From assembly GCF_047638075.1 (NCBI RefSeq), contig NZ_JBLJBV010000071.1, positions 1 through 30,627 of the forward strand: 30,627 bases of DNA, given 5' to 3'. The position numbers and the translations under genes are program-made. Origin of the DNA: UBA6197 sp047638075 (GTDB lineage: Bacteria > Pseudomonadota > Alphaproteobacteria > Rhodobacterales > Rhodobacteraceae). This document shows positions 1-7,668 of this stretch, piece after piece; position 1 is the stretch's first letter, and every line of letters begins with the position of its first letter. The notes beneath the pieces were generated by a model. It was not told the origin of the DNA. It saw only the letters and a program-made list of their open reading frames with translations, and searched no databases.

Positions 1-1061
1 CGCCCGCATGGGGGGCCGACATCCCCGAAAGCACGCTGGTTGGCTGGTGCGGGCGCGCCATGAAGACCCTGTCGCCGTTGATTGAACGCCTCGAGGCGGA
101 CCTCATGACCAGCGATCTGCTGCACGCGCCCTCTCGGCAGATTGCTGCGCAATCGCCTGCCGGGTAATAGATGACACGCCGATCAGGGTTCTGGACCGCT
201 CTTTACGCGACAAAGGCCTTGGCAAAGGGGTCAAGCAAGGCCGGATCTGGGCCTATGTGCGGGAGTGAGCCATTGATGCGCCATTGGTCCAAGCACAATG
301 GCGAACGCCCTTGGGCGGGCGCTGCGCCACCCGGTGCTGTCTATCGCTTTGCCCCAAACTGGAAGGAAGAGCATGTCCTGAGCCATCTGGCCAATGCCCG
401 TGGTATCCTGCAAGCGGATGGTTACAAGGGCTATGCCAAGCTTTACCAGTCTGAACCCGATGGCGTGCTCCGTTTGCGCGAAGCGGCTTGTTGGGCGCAT
501 CTGCGGCGCGACTTCCACGACGTTTGGGCATCAAACAAGTCCGAGATCGCCCGCGAGGCGCTTGACCGGATCGGCAAGTTCTTCGATGTCGAGCGCGACA
601 TCAACGGTCAGCCCGCTGACGTCCGCCATGCGGCACGGCAAAAGTTGAGCCGCCCGCATGTCGAAGACTTCTTTGCATGGTCCGAACAGCAACTCCTGCG
701 CATTCCGGGCAAAAGCAATCTGGACAAGGCCTTCCGCTATGGTCTCAATCGGCAGGCAGCCTTCAGCTTGTTCCTGGCCGATGGCCGTGTGGCGATCGAT
801 AACAATCCAGCCGAGCGTGCCCTACGCCCAATCGGGATGGGACGGAAAAACTGGCTCTTCGCAAGCACGGATACCGGCGCAGAAACCCTGGCGCGCGCCA
901 TGACCATCATCGAGGCAGCCAAACTCAACGACCTCGATCCGCAAGCTTACCTTGCCGATATTCTCGACCGAATCCATGATCACAAGATCAATCGGCTGGA
1001 TGAATTGTTGCCCTGGAACTGGACACCAGCGGCATCCATCGCGGACAGTCAAGCCGCATAA
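1..1061 (+). pseudogene. IS66-family transposase (TnpC), frameshifted and 5'-truncated by window edge
   Basis: DDE transposase of the IS66 family, which moves the element by cut-and-paste. Three frame segments together give one protein. Bases 3-128 encode ...WGADIPESTLVGWCGRAM...DLLHA. Bases 170-265, in another frame, encode DDTPIRVLDRSLRDKGLGKG...WAYVRE with the first catalytic Asp. From about 303 to 1061 the first frame resumes with RPWAGAAPPGAVYRFAPNW. The rest carries the second Asp (LQADGYKGY), the Glu of DNNPAERALRPIGMGRKNW, and the typical end DHKINRLDELLPWNW. The joins at 129-169 (41 nt) and about 266-302 (37 nt) are extra sequence that brings a TAA-TAG pair (165-170) and a TGA (266-268). 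A downstream ATG at 171 opens a 296-codon frame, but its first ~45 residues are out of register with the family. It is therefore a pseudogene, not a shorter functional gene. Confidence 0.88.
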
Positions 1062-1086
1062 GCCGCGCTATCAATGGGGCGCTTAC
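1062..1086 (+). repeat. IS66 right terminal inverted repeat (probable)
   Basis: The segment directly after the transposase stop ends CAATGGGGCGCTTAC. Its reverse complement starts GTAAGCGCCCCATTG, matching the GTAAGCG-type tips of IS66 elements. The outer edge is placed at 1086. The matching left repeat is outside the window, so the assignment rests on motif and position only. Confidence 0.65.
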
Positions 1087-1510
1087 GGTCTTTCGCGTTA
1101 CCGTTTCCTCCGACTCAGCAGATTTGCAGAATTTCTTCGCTTGGCCGCTATAAAATATCGCCTTCCACAAAATGATAGGCCTCGTGCGCGCCATTGGGTT
1201 CTGAATGACGCAAGCCAGATCTCATCGCGTCTCGAGCGTCCGCCACAGTTGGGAGATACATTGATCATTTCTCCGAAAACGGAAATGTCTAATGCACTAT
1301 TTTCAGTAGTGTTGCAGCGGGACAAAACTCCCGCATAAACGATCTCTTGATAGACCAAAACCTTCTATAATAACAATAATCTGCCAAAGAAAATTTTAGC
1401 AAGTGGTCGAATCGTGTCCTAAATGTCGGAATGCGTCAAACATCTGGCCCGAGGCTTTTTGCACATTCGTGTCAGAACGGAATTGCAGCTGGGAAAACTG
1501 CCCCGCGCGG
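1087..1510. other. 424-nt region without a recognisable gene
   Basis: This lies between the IS66 end and the stop codon of the amino-acid transporter operon. It is more AT-rich than its surroundings, especially about 1340-1400. Short open frames exist on both strands (for example 1098-1358 minus), but they match no family I know, have no convincing ribosome binding site, and look like chance. A small inverted repeat CACTA/TAGTG sits near 1291-1309. The region probably represents the downstream flank of the transporter operon into which the IS inserted. I see no tRNA or riboswitch. Confidence 0.5.
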
Positions 1511-1516
1511 TCAGTG
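1494..1516 (-). terminator. Weak terminator-like hairpin at the end of the bzt operon
   Basis: On the minus strand the bztD stop codon sits inside ACTG-A-CCGCGCGG-GG-CAGT followed by TTTTCCC. The stem is short and interrupted and the T-run is only four bases, so this is at best a weak intrinsic terminator. No better candidate was seen in the next 400 bases. Confidence 0.3.
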
Positions 1517-2302
1517 CCCCAAAATCTGGCTTAGGAATAATTTTGTTCGGTCCGATTGCGGATTATTGAAAAAGTCGTGTGGGTTGTTTTGCTCGACAAT
1601 CTGGCCCTGGTCCATAAAGATCACCCGGTTGGCGACGGCCTGTGCAAAGCCCATTTCATGGGTCACGCACAGCATTGTCATGCCCTCTTCTGCCAACTCG
1701 ATCATCGTATCAAGGACCTCTTTGATCATTTCGGGATCCAGTGCCGAGGTCGGCTCATCGAACAGCATGATACGCGGCTTCATGCACAGGCTGCGCGCAA
1801 TGGCGACGCGCTGTTGTTGCCCACCGGAAAGCATGCCGGGATATTTCTGTGCCTGCTCGGGTATTTTTACCTTTTCCAGAAAATACATCGCGGTTTCTTC
1901 GGCTTCTTTCCTTGGCGTTTTACGCACCCAAATCGGGGCCAGGGTCAGATTTTCAAGAATCGTCAAATGCGGAAACAGGTTGAAGTGCTGAAACACCATT
2001 CCAACCTCAGAGCGAACCTTGTCGATGTTTTTCAAATCCGAGGTCAGCTCGGTGCCGTCCACGATGATCTGCCCTGATTGATGCTCTTCCAATCGGTTGA
2101 TGCAGCGTATCAGCGTTGACTTGCCCGACCCCGAGGGCCCAGCGATGACGATACGCTCGCCGCGATTGATCGTCAGATCAATGTCACGCAGCACATGAAA
2201 CGAGCCATACCATTTGTTCATTTTGCTGATCTGGATCGCGACCTCGTCGCTGACCGTCAGTTGGCGGCGCCCGATCTGCTGTTGGGAGGTTTGTTCCGAC
2301 AT
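1511..2302 (-). CDS. bztD: Polar amino-acid ABC transporter ATP-binding protein (BztD/AapP/GlnQ type)
   Basis: Cytoplasmic ATPase that powers uptake of glutamate, glutamine, aspartate and asparagine with the BztB/BztC permeases. In the 263-residue product the Walker A GPSGSGKST is at about 55-63, the signature LSGGQQQRVAIARS at about 158-171, Walker B IMLFDEPTSALD at about 178-189, and the switch His of VTHEMGFA at about 215. An open frame runs 14 codons further upstream to 2344. I chose the ATG at 2302 because it follows an AAAGGGA-type ribosome binding site, gives the family length and leaves a 10-nt gap after bztC rather than a 32-nt overlap. It is the last gene of the operon. The family is certain; substrate range is inferred from the bzt-like gene order. 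Confidence 0.93.
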   Translation of the reverse strand: MSEQTSQQQIGRRQLTVSDEVAIQISKMNKWYGSFHVLRDIDLTINRGERIVIAGPSGSGKSTLIRCINRLEEHQSGQIIVDGTELTSDLKNIDKVRSEVGMVFQHFNLFPHLTILENLTLAPIWVRKTPRKEAEETAMYFLEKVKIPEQAQKYPGMLSGGQQQRVAIARSLCMKPRIMLFDEPTSALDPEMIKEVLDTMIELAEEGMTMLCVTHEMGFAQAVANRVIFMDQGQIVEQNNPHDFFNNPQSDRTKLFLSQILGH

Positions 2303-2312
2303 GGTTTTCCCT

Positions 2313-3629
2313 TTAACGGTGGTCACGTTGCAGCTTTTTCTCAAGATACATCGAGTATCGTGACATGCTGAAATTCAGAATGAAGAAGATTGCCCCGGTA
2401 AATATGAATGGTTCCCAATAGATACCCTTCCAGTTGAAATCGGCGCGCACGAAATCAGCAACACCCTTCAGCGGGTCAAACAGGCCGACAAAAACAACCA
2501 ATGTTGTGTCTTTGAACATGCCGATGAAGGTGGACACGATCCCCGGAATTGAAATTTTCAACGCCTGCGGCAAGATAATCAGGCGCTGCGCCCGCCAATA
2601 ATCCAGCCCCAGCGCATCAGCCGCCTCATACTGACCGCGGGGCAGGGCGGCCAAACCACCGCGGATCACCTCAGCGATATAAGCGGCGGCAAACAAGGTG
2701 ACCAGAATCATGACCCGCAGGATGATATCAAAATTTGTACCCGGCGGTAAAAAGTAGTTCAGCAGCAAAGACGCGACGAATAAAAGCGTGATCAGCGGGA
2801 CGCCCCGGATAAACTCGATAAAGCCAATGGACAGTGATTTTACCAAAAACATGTCCGATTGACGGCCCAATGCCAAAACGATCCCGAGCGGCAGCGACAT
2901 TGCGATACCCCCAACCCCCAGTGTGATCGCCAACAAAAAGCCGCCAAACTCGCTGGATGTGACGGGAAGAAGTCTTAGCGGGAATGCCGGTCGCAAGATA
3001 TCTGCCATCGGCCCGGCGGCAAATGCCCACCACAAGATTGGCACCAAAACCGCGGCTGTGACGGCAATCAATGTGTTGCCTTTGGCCAGGACGACATAGA
3101 CGACCCAGCCCAACACGAAACCGGCCAGGATCATCAGCTCGGTCCAGGCGCTACCGCCCCACAGCAACCAGGTCGCCAACAGCGGATAGAGGTAAGAAAA
3201 CATCAGCATCTTACGGGGTAAGGCCGCAAACAGAACCGGGGCGATGGCAACAAACAGCAACGCAAATGTCAAAATTGGTCGCCAAATCTGATCCCAGGGG
3301 TAAAATCCAAAGATGAATTGCGACCAGCGTTCACGGATAACCGCCCAGCAGGCGCCGGTGGCATCGGGCCCCCATGTCGCCGTAATGATCTGGCGGCATT
3401 CGGAAATGGACCCCGCGAACCAGACGGAATGTGACAACCAGGGTAGGGAGTGGGCGACCAGAAAGTAGACCACATAAACGCCTGCCAAGGTCAGCAGCGT
3501 ATTTACCGGGCCGGAAAACAGATTTTCCCGCAACCATTTAAGCACGCCCGCCTCAGTGGCGGGGGCGGGTTTTTGCGGCAGCATCTGGTTGCGCACAAAC
3601 GCAGCGGAGTGGGAATGCGTTTCGCTCAT
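2313..3629 (-). CDS. bztC: Polar amino-acid ABC transporter permease (BztC/AapM type)
   Basis: Inner-membrane permease of 438 residues, far longer than the ~220-residue HisM/GlnP permeases because it has the long N-terminal membrane extension typical of the Aap/Bzt branch. Hydrophobic segments are visible from about residue 38 onward. The HisM-like domain occupies the last ~220 residues and carries the EAA loop EAADALGLDYWRAQRLIILP, which contacts the ATPase. The ATG at 3629 lies 1 nt after the bztB stop. It has a strong AAGGAG upstream inside the end of bztB, so the two permeases are probably translationally coupled. They are expected to form a BztB-BztC heterodimer. Confidence 0.93.
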   Translation of the reverse strand: MSETHSHSAAFVRNQMLPQKPAPATEAGVLKWLRENLFSGPVNTLLTLAGVYVVYFLVAHSLPWLSHSVWFAGSISECRQIITATWGPDATGACWAVIRERWSQFIFGFYPWDQIWRPILTFALLFVAIAPVLFAALPRKMLMFSYLYPLLATWLLWGGSAWTELMILAGFVLGWVVYVVLAKGNTLIAVTAAVLVPILWWAFAAGPMADILRPAFPLRLLPVTSSEFGGFLLAITLGVGGIAMSLPLGIVLALGRQSDMFLVKSLSIGFIEFIRGVPLITLLFVASLLLNYFLPPGTNFDIILRVMILVTLFAAAYIAEVIRGGLAALPRGQYEAADALGLDYWRAQRLIILPQALKISIPGIVSTFIGMFKDTTLVVFVGLFDPLKGVADFVRADFNWKGIYWEPFIFTGAIFFILNFSMSRYSMYLEKKLQRDHR

Positions 3630-3630
3630 C

Positions 3631-4908
3631 TCAACGCTCCTTCAGCTTTACGGCGCTGTTATAGACATTCATCACCCCTGAAATAACCAGACTAAGCGCC
3701 AGATAGATCAGCATCATCAATAAGATACACTCTAGTTCCCGCCCGGTTTGATTGAGGGTAATTCCCCCCAGCGTCCCGCGTAGGTCCATATAACCCACAG
3801 CAATTGCCAGTGATGAGTTCTTGGTCAAGTTCAGAAACTGCGAGATCAGCGGCGGAATGATAACCCGTAAGGCTTGCGGCAATATTACCAACCGCATGGT
3901 GCGGGACGCCCTGAGGCCCAGCGCAAACGCCGCCTCGGTCTGGCCCTGGGAAACAGCCAGAATTCCGGCCCGCACGATTTCGGCGATGAAGGCCCCGGTG
4001 TAAAGCGACAGTGCCAGCCATAGCACCACAAAGGCATTGGTCACGTTCACACCGCCGACAAAGTTGAACCCGCGCAAAACGGGTTCATTCAAATGAAACC
4101 CCAGCGCAACCATGACCGCCACCAATGGTCCTATCAACAACAGGGTGGTTTTCCACCACGTTGTCGGCCGCACGCCCGTCGCTTCCTGCACGACTTTTGC
4201 CTTGGCCAAGATCCGGCGGTTAATGAAAATTCCAATTGCCAGTGCCGCTATCATCGCCAGAACGTTGATGGAAACAGGCATCAAGGCGGTATCAAACTCT
4301 CCTAAAGACCGCGAGAATGAGACTGACGGGATAGCCGTGTAACGATTGGTCAGCGCAATCGAGCCGAACAAGATTGGCGATGCCGCAGGTTGCACCCCCT
4401 CTGCCAGCATCTGATCGGTCACGCGATACGCGTTTGGCGCGGGCATGATCTCAGTAAAAATCGCAAGAATGATCAAGATCCACAGCAATACCGGAATATT
4501 GCGAAACACCTCAACATAGACTGTCATCAACCGCGACACGAGCCAGTTTTTCGACAGGCGCAACACGCCGACGAAAACCCCGATCACCGTTGCCGCGATA
4601 CACCCCATCAGCGAAATCAGAAGCGTGTTGAGAAACCCCACCAACGCCGCCCGCGCATGGGTGCTGTCATTGGTATAGGGTATCAATGTCTGGCCAATGT
4701 CATAACCTGCACGGTTAAACAAAAACCCGAAGTTGAAATCCTTGCCAAGCGCCTGCAGATTGCGGACCGTATTATCCACCACCCATGCCGCGCCCAACAT
4801 GAACAGCATGAATACGATGACTTGAATGGTTAGTGACCGGTAGCGCGTATCGTAAAGCAGTTGCCTTAACCGAAAGCCTTGTTCCGGCGCATCCGTCATA
4901 CTGGTCAT
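3631..4908 (-). CDS. bztB: Polar amino-acid ABC transporter permease (BztB/AapQ type)
   Basis: Inner-membrane permease of 425 residues. A first membrane helix lies at about residues 26-44, followed by a long periplasmic/insert region. Its HisM-like core begins near GFLNTLLISLMG (about residue 88) and ends with the EAA loop EAAFALGLRASRTMRLVILP near the C-terminus. The open frame extends 33 codons upstream to 5007, but that stretch is not permease-like. The ATG at 4908 (MTSMTDAPEQ) is preceded by AGGGGAAAAGAGA and gives the normal length; the ATG at 4899 is a fallback. It sits 147 nt downstream of bztA, after a strong stem-loop, and 1 nt before bztC. Confidence 0.92.
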   Translation of the reverse strand: MTSMTDAPEQGFRLRQLLYDTRYRSLTIQVIVFMLFMLGAAWVVDNTVRNLQALGKDFNFGFLFNRAGYDIGQTLIPYTNDSTHARAALVGFLNTLLISLMGCIAATVIGVFVGVLRLSKNWLVSRLMTVYVEVFRNIPVLLWILIILAIFTEIMPAPNAYRVTDQMLAEGVQPAASPILFGSIALTNRYTAIPSVSFSRSLGEFDTALMPVSINVLAMIAALAIGIFINRRILAKAKVVQEATGVRPTTWWKTTLLLIGPLVAVMVALGFHLNEPVLRGFNFVGGVNVTNAFVVLWLALSLYTGAFIAEIVRAGILAVSQGQTEAAFALGLRASRTMRLVILPQALRVIIPPLISQFLNLTKNSSLAIAVGYMDLRGTLGGITLNQTGRELECILLMMLIYLALSLVISGVMNVYNSAVKLKER

Positions 4909-5010
4909 TCTCTTTTCCCCTGAACCTGAACGCGTTGTTGGCATTTTGCCATTTGCTGCGAGGTCTTTGCGCCTCACGCGGTCAGGTTGGCCCTGTTGGG
5001 TCATCAAAAC

Positions 5011-5040
5011 GGGCGCGCAAGGTGTTACCCTTTCGCGCCC
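5011..5040 (-). terminator. Intercistronic stem-loop between bztA and bztB (partial terminator or mRNA stabiliser)
   Basis: A 7-bp GC-only stem GGGCGCG/CGCGCCC encloses a second AAGG/CCTT pairing and a short loop. Read on the minus strand it is followed by GTTTTGA, so it resembles an intrinsic terminator with a short T-run. Such hairpins after the binding-protein gene of ABC operons commonly make more binding protein than permease, by partial termination or by protecting the upstream mRNA 3' end. Structure is seen directly; the role is inferred. Confidence 0.65.
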
Positions 5041-5055
5041 GGTCGAATTTTCAAA

Positions 5056-6072
5056 TCAGCGGAACGGCGGCGAGTAGAGCAATCCGCCCTGGGTCCACTG
5101 CGCATTCAGCCCGCGGGCCAGCCCGATCGGGGTGGATTCCCCAATGGTTGCCGCAAAGATTTCGCCATAGTTGCCTGATGCGGCGATTGCGCGTTTTGCC
5201 CAGTCGTTATCCAGTCCGGTCATCGGGCCAAGTTCGCCTTCAAGTCCCAACAGACGGTTGATTTCCGGGTTCGAGGTGCCTTTCGACAGTTCTTCCAGAT
5301 TGGCCGATGTCACGCCGTATTCTTCAGCGGCGATCAACGCGTTCAAGGTCCATCTGACGATATCGCCCCATTGGTTGTCGCCGTGCCGCACCGCCGGTGC
5401 AAGCGGCTCTTTTGAGATGATTTCGGGCAGGATGATATGGTTTTCCGGGTCTGCAAATGCCGCACGGGTCGCGGCAAGACCTGATACATCCGTCGTGTAA
5501 GAATCACATGCGCCCGCCAGATATTGTTGCTCACCCTCAGAGTTGGAATCAACCGCGATTGGCTGGTAGGTCATGTTGTTGTTTTTGAAATAATCTGCCA
5601 GATTCAGCTCGGTGGTGGTGCCGGTCTGAATGCAGATCGTCGCACCTTCAAGCTCTTTTGCCGACGAAACGCCCAGATCCTTGCGGACAATAAAACCTTG
5701 GCCGTCATAGTAGTTGACGCCAACAAAATCCATTTTCAGGTCGGTATCGCGTGAAAACGTCCAGGTTGAGTTCCGTGCCAGAAGGTCAACTTCACCCGAA
5801 GCAAGGGCCGTGAAACGGGTTTGACCCGTGGTCGGCACATATTTTACCTTTGACGCATCCCCCAGAACCGCTGCCGCGACGGCCTTGCAGACTGCCACGT
5901 CAAAGCCGGACCAGTTCCCGTTGGCGTCCGGGGCGGCAAAGCCGACCAACCCGACGTTGACGCCACAATGCAACACACCGCGCGCTTTTACATCGTCCAG
6001 CGTGCTGGCTGTCGCCAGACCCGCCGTGAAGGCAGCCACACCAAGCGCACCAAAGAATACCGTTTTTCTCAT
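5056..6072 (-). CDS. bztA: Polar amino-acid ABC transporter periplasmic substrate-binding protein (BztA/AapJ type)
   Basis: Periplasmic binding protein of 338 residues for acidic amino acids and their amides; it delivers substrate to BztBC. The N-terminus MRKTVFFGALGVAAFTAGLATAS is a clear Sec signal peptide, with cleavage near residue 22. The mature protein begins STLDDVKARGVLHCGV, typical of SBP family 3, and contains the family stretch GFDVAVCKAVAAAVLGDASKV and the hinge-region ARNSTWTFSRDT. The ATG at 6072 has a strong AGGAAGAGG seven bases upstream. It is the first gene of the bzt operon and is separated from the permease genes by a stem-loop. Confidence 0.94.
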   Translation of the reverse strand: MRKTVFFGALGVAAFTAGLATASTLDDVKARGVLHCGVNVGLVGFAAPDANGNWSGFDVAVCKAVAAAVLGDASKVKYVPTTGQTRFTALASGEVDLLARNSTWTFSRDTDLKMDFVGVNYYDGQGFIVRKDLGVSSAKELEGATICIQTGTTTELNLADYFKNNNMTYQPIAVDSNSEGEQQYLAGACDSYTTDVSGLAATRAAFADPENHIILPEIISKEPLAPAVRHGDNQWGDIVRWTLNALIAAEEYGVTSANLEELSKGTSNPEINRLLGLEGELGPMTGLDNDWAKRAIAASGNYGEIFAATIGESTPIGLARGLNAQWTQGGLLYSPPFR

Positions 6073-6286
6073 TGTTACCTCTTCCTGAGTTGCCGCCCTG
6101 TCGCGGAGCGGTTCTGTAAGCCCATGCGGGCAAAGATTATGAAATGAGGTTTTTCCCCACTAGGGCTGAGTTTGGGGTATCTTTCAAGTTTCAGTCAAGG
6201 GCGCAATCCACCCATATTCAGACCCATGAGGTCGGAACATGTAAATCCGGCGCGAATTGGCGGTATGTTTGGCGTAGATGCTAAAA
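6073..6286 (-). promoter_or_regulatory. Leader and probable promoter region of the bzt operon
   Basis: This 214-nt gap separates the ATP12 gene from bztA, both on the minus strand. Candidate elements on that strand are TTGACT (at 6193-6198), CATAAT near 6137-6142 and a small GCCC/GGGC hairpin at 6120-6131. No -35/-10 pair with ideal spacing was found, and no sigma-54 type TGGC-N8-TGC element is evident. A promoter here is inferred from gene spacing rather than from a convincing consensus. Confidence 0.3.
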
Positions 6287-7003
6287 TTACCCTGCGTCAG
6301 TCGACAGTGACCAAAACCGATGCGCATGCACCAGGGCTGCGCGTTTTATCGCCGCTTCGGCCATAGCCTCATCATCGCTGCCCCATTGTTCAATCTGCCA
6401 GTCTTCGTCAATCCGCGACAGGGTCCACGCGTCATCGGCGCATAGATGGCCCCTGGCGACCGCCAGCCCCAGCACCAAAGAGCCGCTGATCGCAACCAGA
6501 TCATGCAGCGCAGTCAGCTGGAATTCGTTCATCACAGCGACCTGCGCTGCCAACGCCGCCAACGCCGGACCGGGCTGCGCAATGGGCACGATGCCTTCGG
6601 TCGGGGTCAGGCGCGCGCCAAACGTGGCCTCGGCCCAGGCCAACAGCGGATCCCACGCCTCGGACTGACGCGTAACCAGCCGCTGCGGGGTGGCAGCGCG
6701 GTAGCACAGCAGATCGGTGCCGCCGTATTCGGCCATCAGGGCGACCACTTCGGCATGCTGCGGGCGCACCTTGTCAATCGCTGCATTGGCGGAACGGGTC
6801 ACCGGCATGGTGCGCGGGTCAATCTTATCGGTCTGGGCGCCCCATTCGGCCGCCATCGCGTCGGCCATGGTGCGGGTTGGCACAACCAACGGGGCTTTTG
6901 CCGGCGTCTTTACCGGCCGCCCGTCAAGATGAACGGTAAAGCCGCGGGGCGCAGCGACCACTTCGGCCGCTTTCCAGAACCGTTTTGCCGTCCACCCGCT
7001 CAT
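6287..7003 (-). CDS. ATP12-family F1-ATPase assembly chaperone
   Basis: Protein of 238 residues with the ATP12 pattern. The N-terminus WTAKRFWKAAEVV is followed by FTVHLDGRPVKTPAKAPLVVPT and later by MPVTRSANAAID, then TDLLCYRA and a W-rich acidic end (DEDWQIEQWGSDDEA). In mitochondria ATP12 binds the F1 alpha subunit during ATP synthase assembly; bacterial homologues occur widely in Alphaproteobacteria and are thought to act similarly in the cytoplasm. The start ATG overlaps the end of the upstream HAD gene by 4 nt, so it is the last gene of the crcB-rluC-HAD-ATP12 string. Confidence 0.9.
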   Translation of the reverse strand: MSGWTAKRFWKAAEVVAAPRGFTVHLDGRPVKTPAKAPLVVPTRTMADAMAAEWGAQTDKIDPRTMPVTRSANAAIDKVRPQHAEVVALMAEYGGTDLLCYRAATPQRLVTRQSEAWDPLLAWAEATFGARLTPTEGIVPIAQPGPALAALAAQVAVMNEFQLTALHDLVAISGSLVLGLAVARGHLCADDAWTLSRIDEDWQIEQWGSDDEAMAEAAIKRAALVHAHRFWSLSTDAG

Positions 7004-7668
7004 GCGCCCCCCAGAAGTTCGTTCACGGCGGCCTCGACCGCATCGAAACTGTCGGCCATCCGGTCAACCCCGGCGCCCAGCAGTTCGGCCACCGGATGAT
7101 ACCCCCAACTGACCCCGACTGTGGCCAGCCCGGCGGCGGCCCCCATTTCAACGTCGAAGGTCGTGTCACCGATCATCACCGCGTCCGACGCCCCCACCCC
7201 CGTCTCTTTCATCGCGGCAAACAGCATTGCGGGGTTGGGCTTTGACGGGTGATCATCGGCAACCTGCCGGGTCACAAAATACTGCCCCAGCCCGTGATGG
7301 CGCAAAAGTGCATCCAGCCCGCGCCGCGATTTGCCGGTTGCGATACCCAACAGCAGGTCATCGCGCGCAGATAGCCGCTGCACGCATTCCAACGCGCCGG
7401 GATATAGCGGTGCAGGCGCCACTGCGCGTTTGGACGAATAACTGTTTTTGTAATTGTCCACGACCGATGCGGCCACGTCAGGCGCCAGGGTCGGCGCCAG
7501 CCGCGCCACCGCCTGCGGCAACGACAGCCCGACAATCCTTAACACCTGCGCCAGATCAGGCGCGGGCAACCCCGCCGCGCCAAACGCCGCTGACATCGCC
7601 CCAAAGATCATTGCCTGACTGTCCGACAAGGTGCCGTCGATATCAAACACCACCAGCTTCAGCGTCAT
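7000..7668 (-). CDS. HAD-superfamily hydrolase, phosphoglycolate-phosphatase-like (subfamily IA)
   Basis: Cytoplasmic phosphatase of 222 residues. Motif I is VVFDIDGTLSDS (residues ~6-17, nucleophile Asp). Motif II lies near LGIATGKSRRGLD. The motif III Lys is in HPSKPNPAML, and motif IV is VMIGDTTFDVEMGAAAG. A helical cap lies between motifs I and II, as in Gph and pyrophosphatase PpaX-type enzymes. The true substrate cannot be read from sequence. It overlaps rluC by 4 nt upstream and the ATP12 gene by 4 nt downstream, so translation of the three is probably coupled. Confidence 0.88.
   Translation of the reverse strand: MTLKLVVFDIDGTLSDSQAMIFGAMSAAFGAAGLPAPDLAQVLRIVGLSLPQAVARLAPTLAPDVAASVVDNYKNSYSSKRAVAPAPLYPGALECVQRLSARDDLLLGIATGKSRRGLDALLRHHGLGQYFVTRQVADDHPSKPNPAMLFAAMKETGVGASDAVMIGDTTFDVEMGAAAGLATVGVSWGYHPVAELLGAGVDRMADSFDAVEAAVNELLGGA

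Larger units (their letters stand above)
1..1086 (+). mobile_element. IS66-family insertion sequence remnant, right part
   Basis: The left part of the element lies outside the window. What is visible is the C-terminal two-thirds of an IS66 TnpC transposase, then a short tail ending ...GGGGCGCTTAC at 1086. Read from the outside this begins GTAAGCGCCCC, the usual GTAAGCG-type terminal inverted repeat of IS66 elements. The accessory genes tnpA and tnpB would lie upstream and cannot be assessed. The transposase is interrupted (see next entry), so the element is probably immobile unless helped in trans. The true left end and any 8-bp target duplication cannot be checked here. Confidence 0.85.

Noticed and set aside
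171..306. Start of a 296-codon frame at 171 as an intact short transposase
   Set aside because: Its first ~45 residues do not align with IS66 transposases; the matching residues DDTPIRVLDRSL are in another frame. It is a fragment of a broken gene.
1098..1358. Minus-strand open frame of 86 codons after the IS66 end
   Set aside because: No family resemblance, no ribosome binding site and atypical composition; treated as chance.
6073..6286. Sigma-54 promoter for the bzt operon
   Set aside because: No TGGC-N8-TGC pattern at proper spacing; nitrogen-type control cannot be claimed from sequence.
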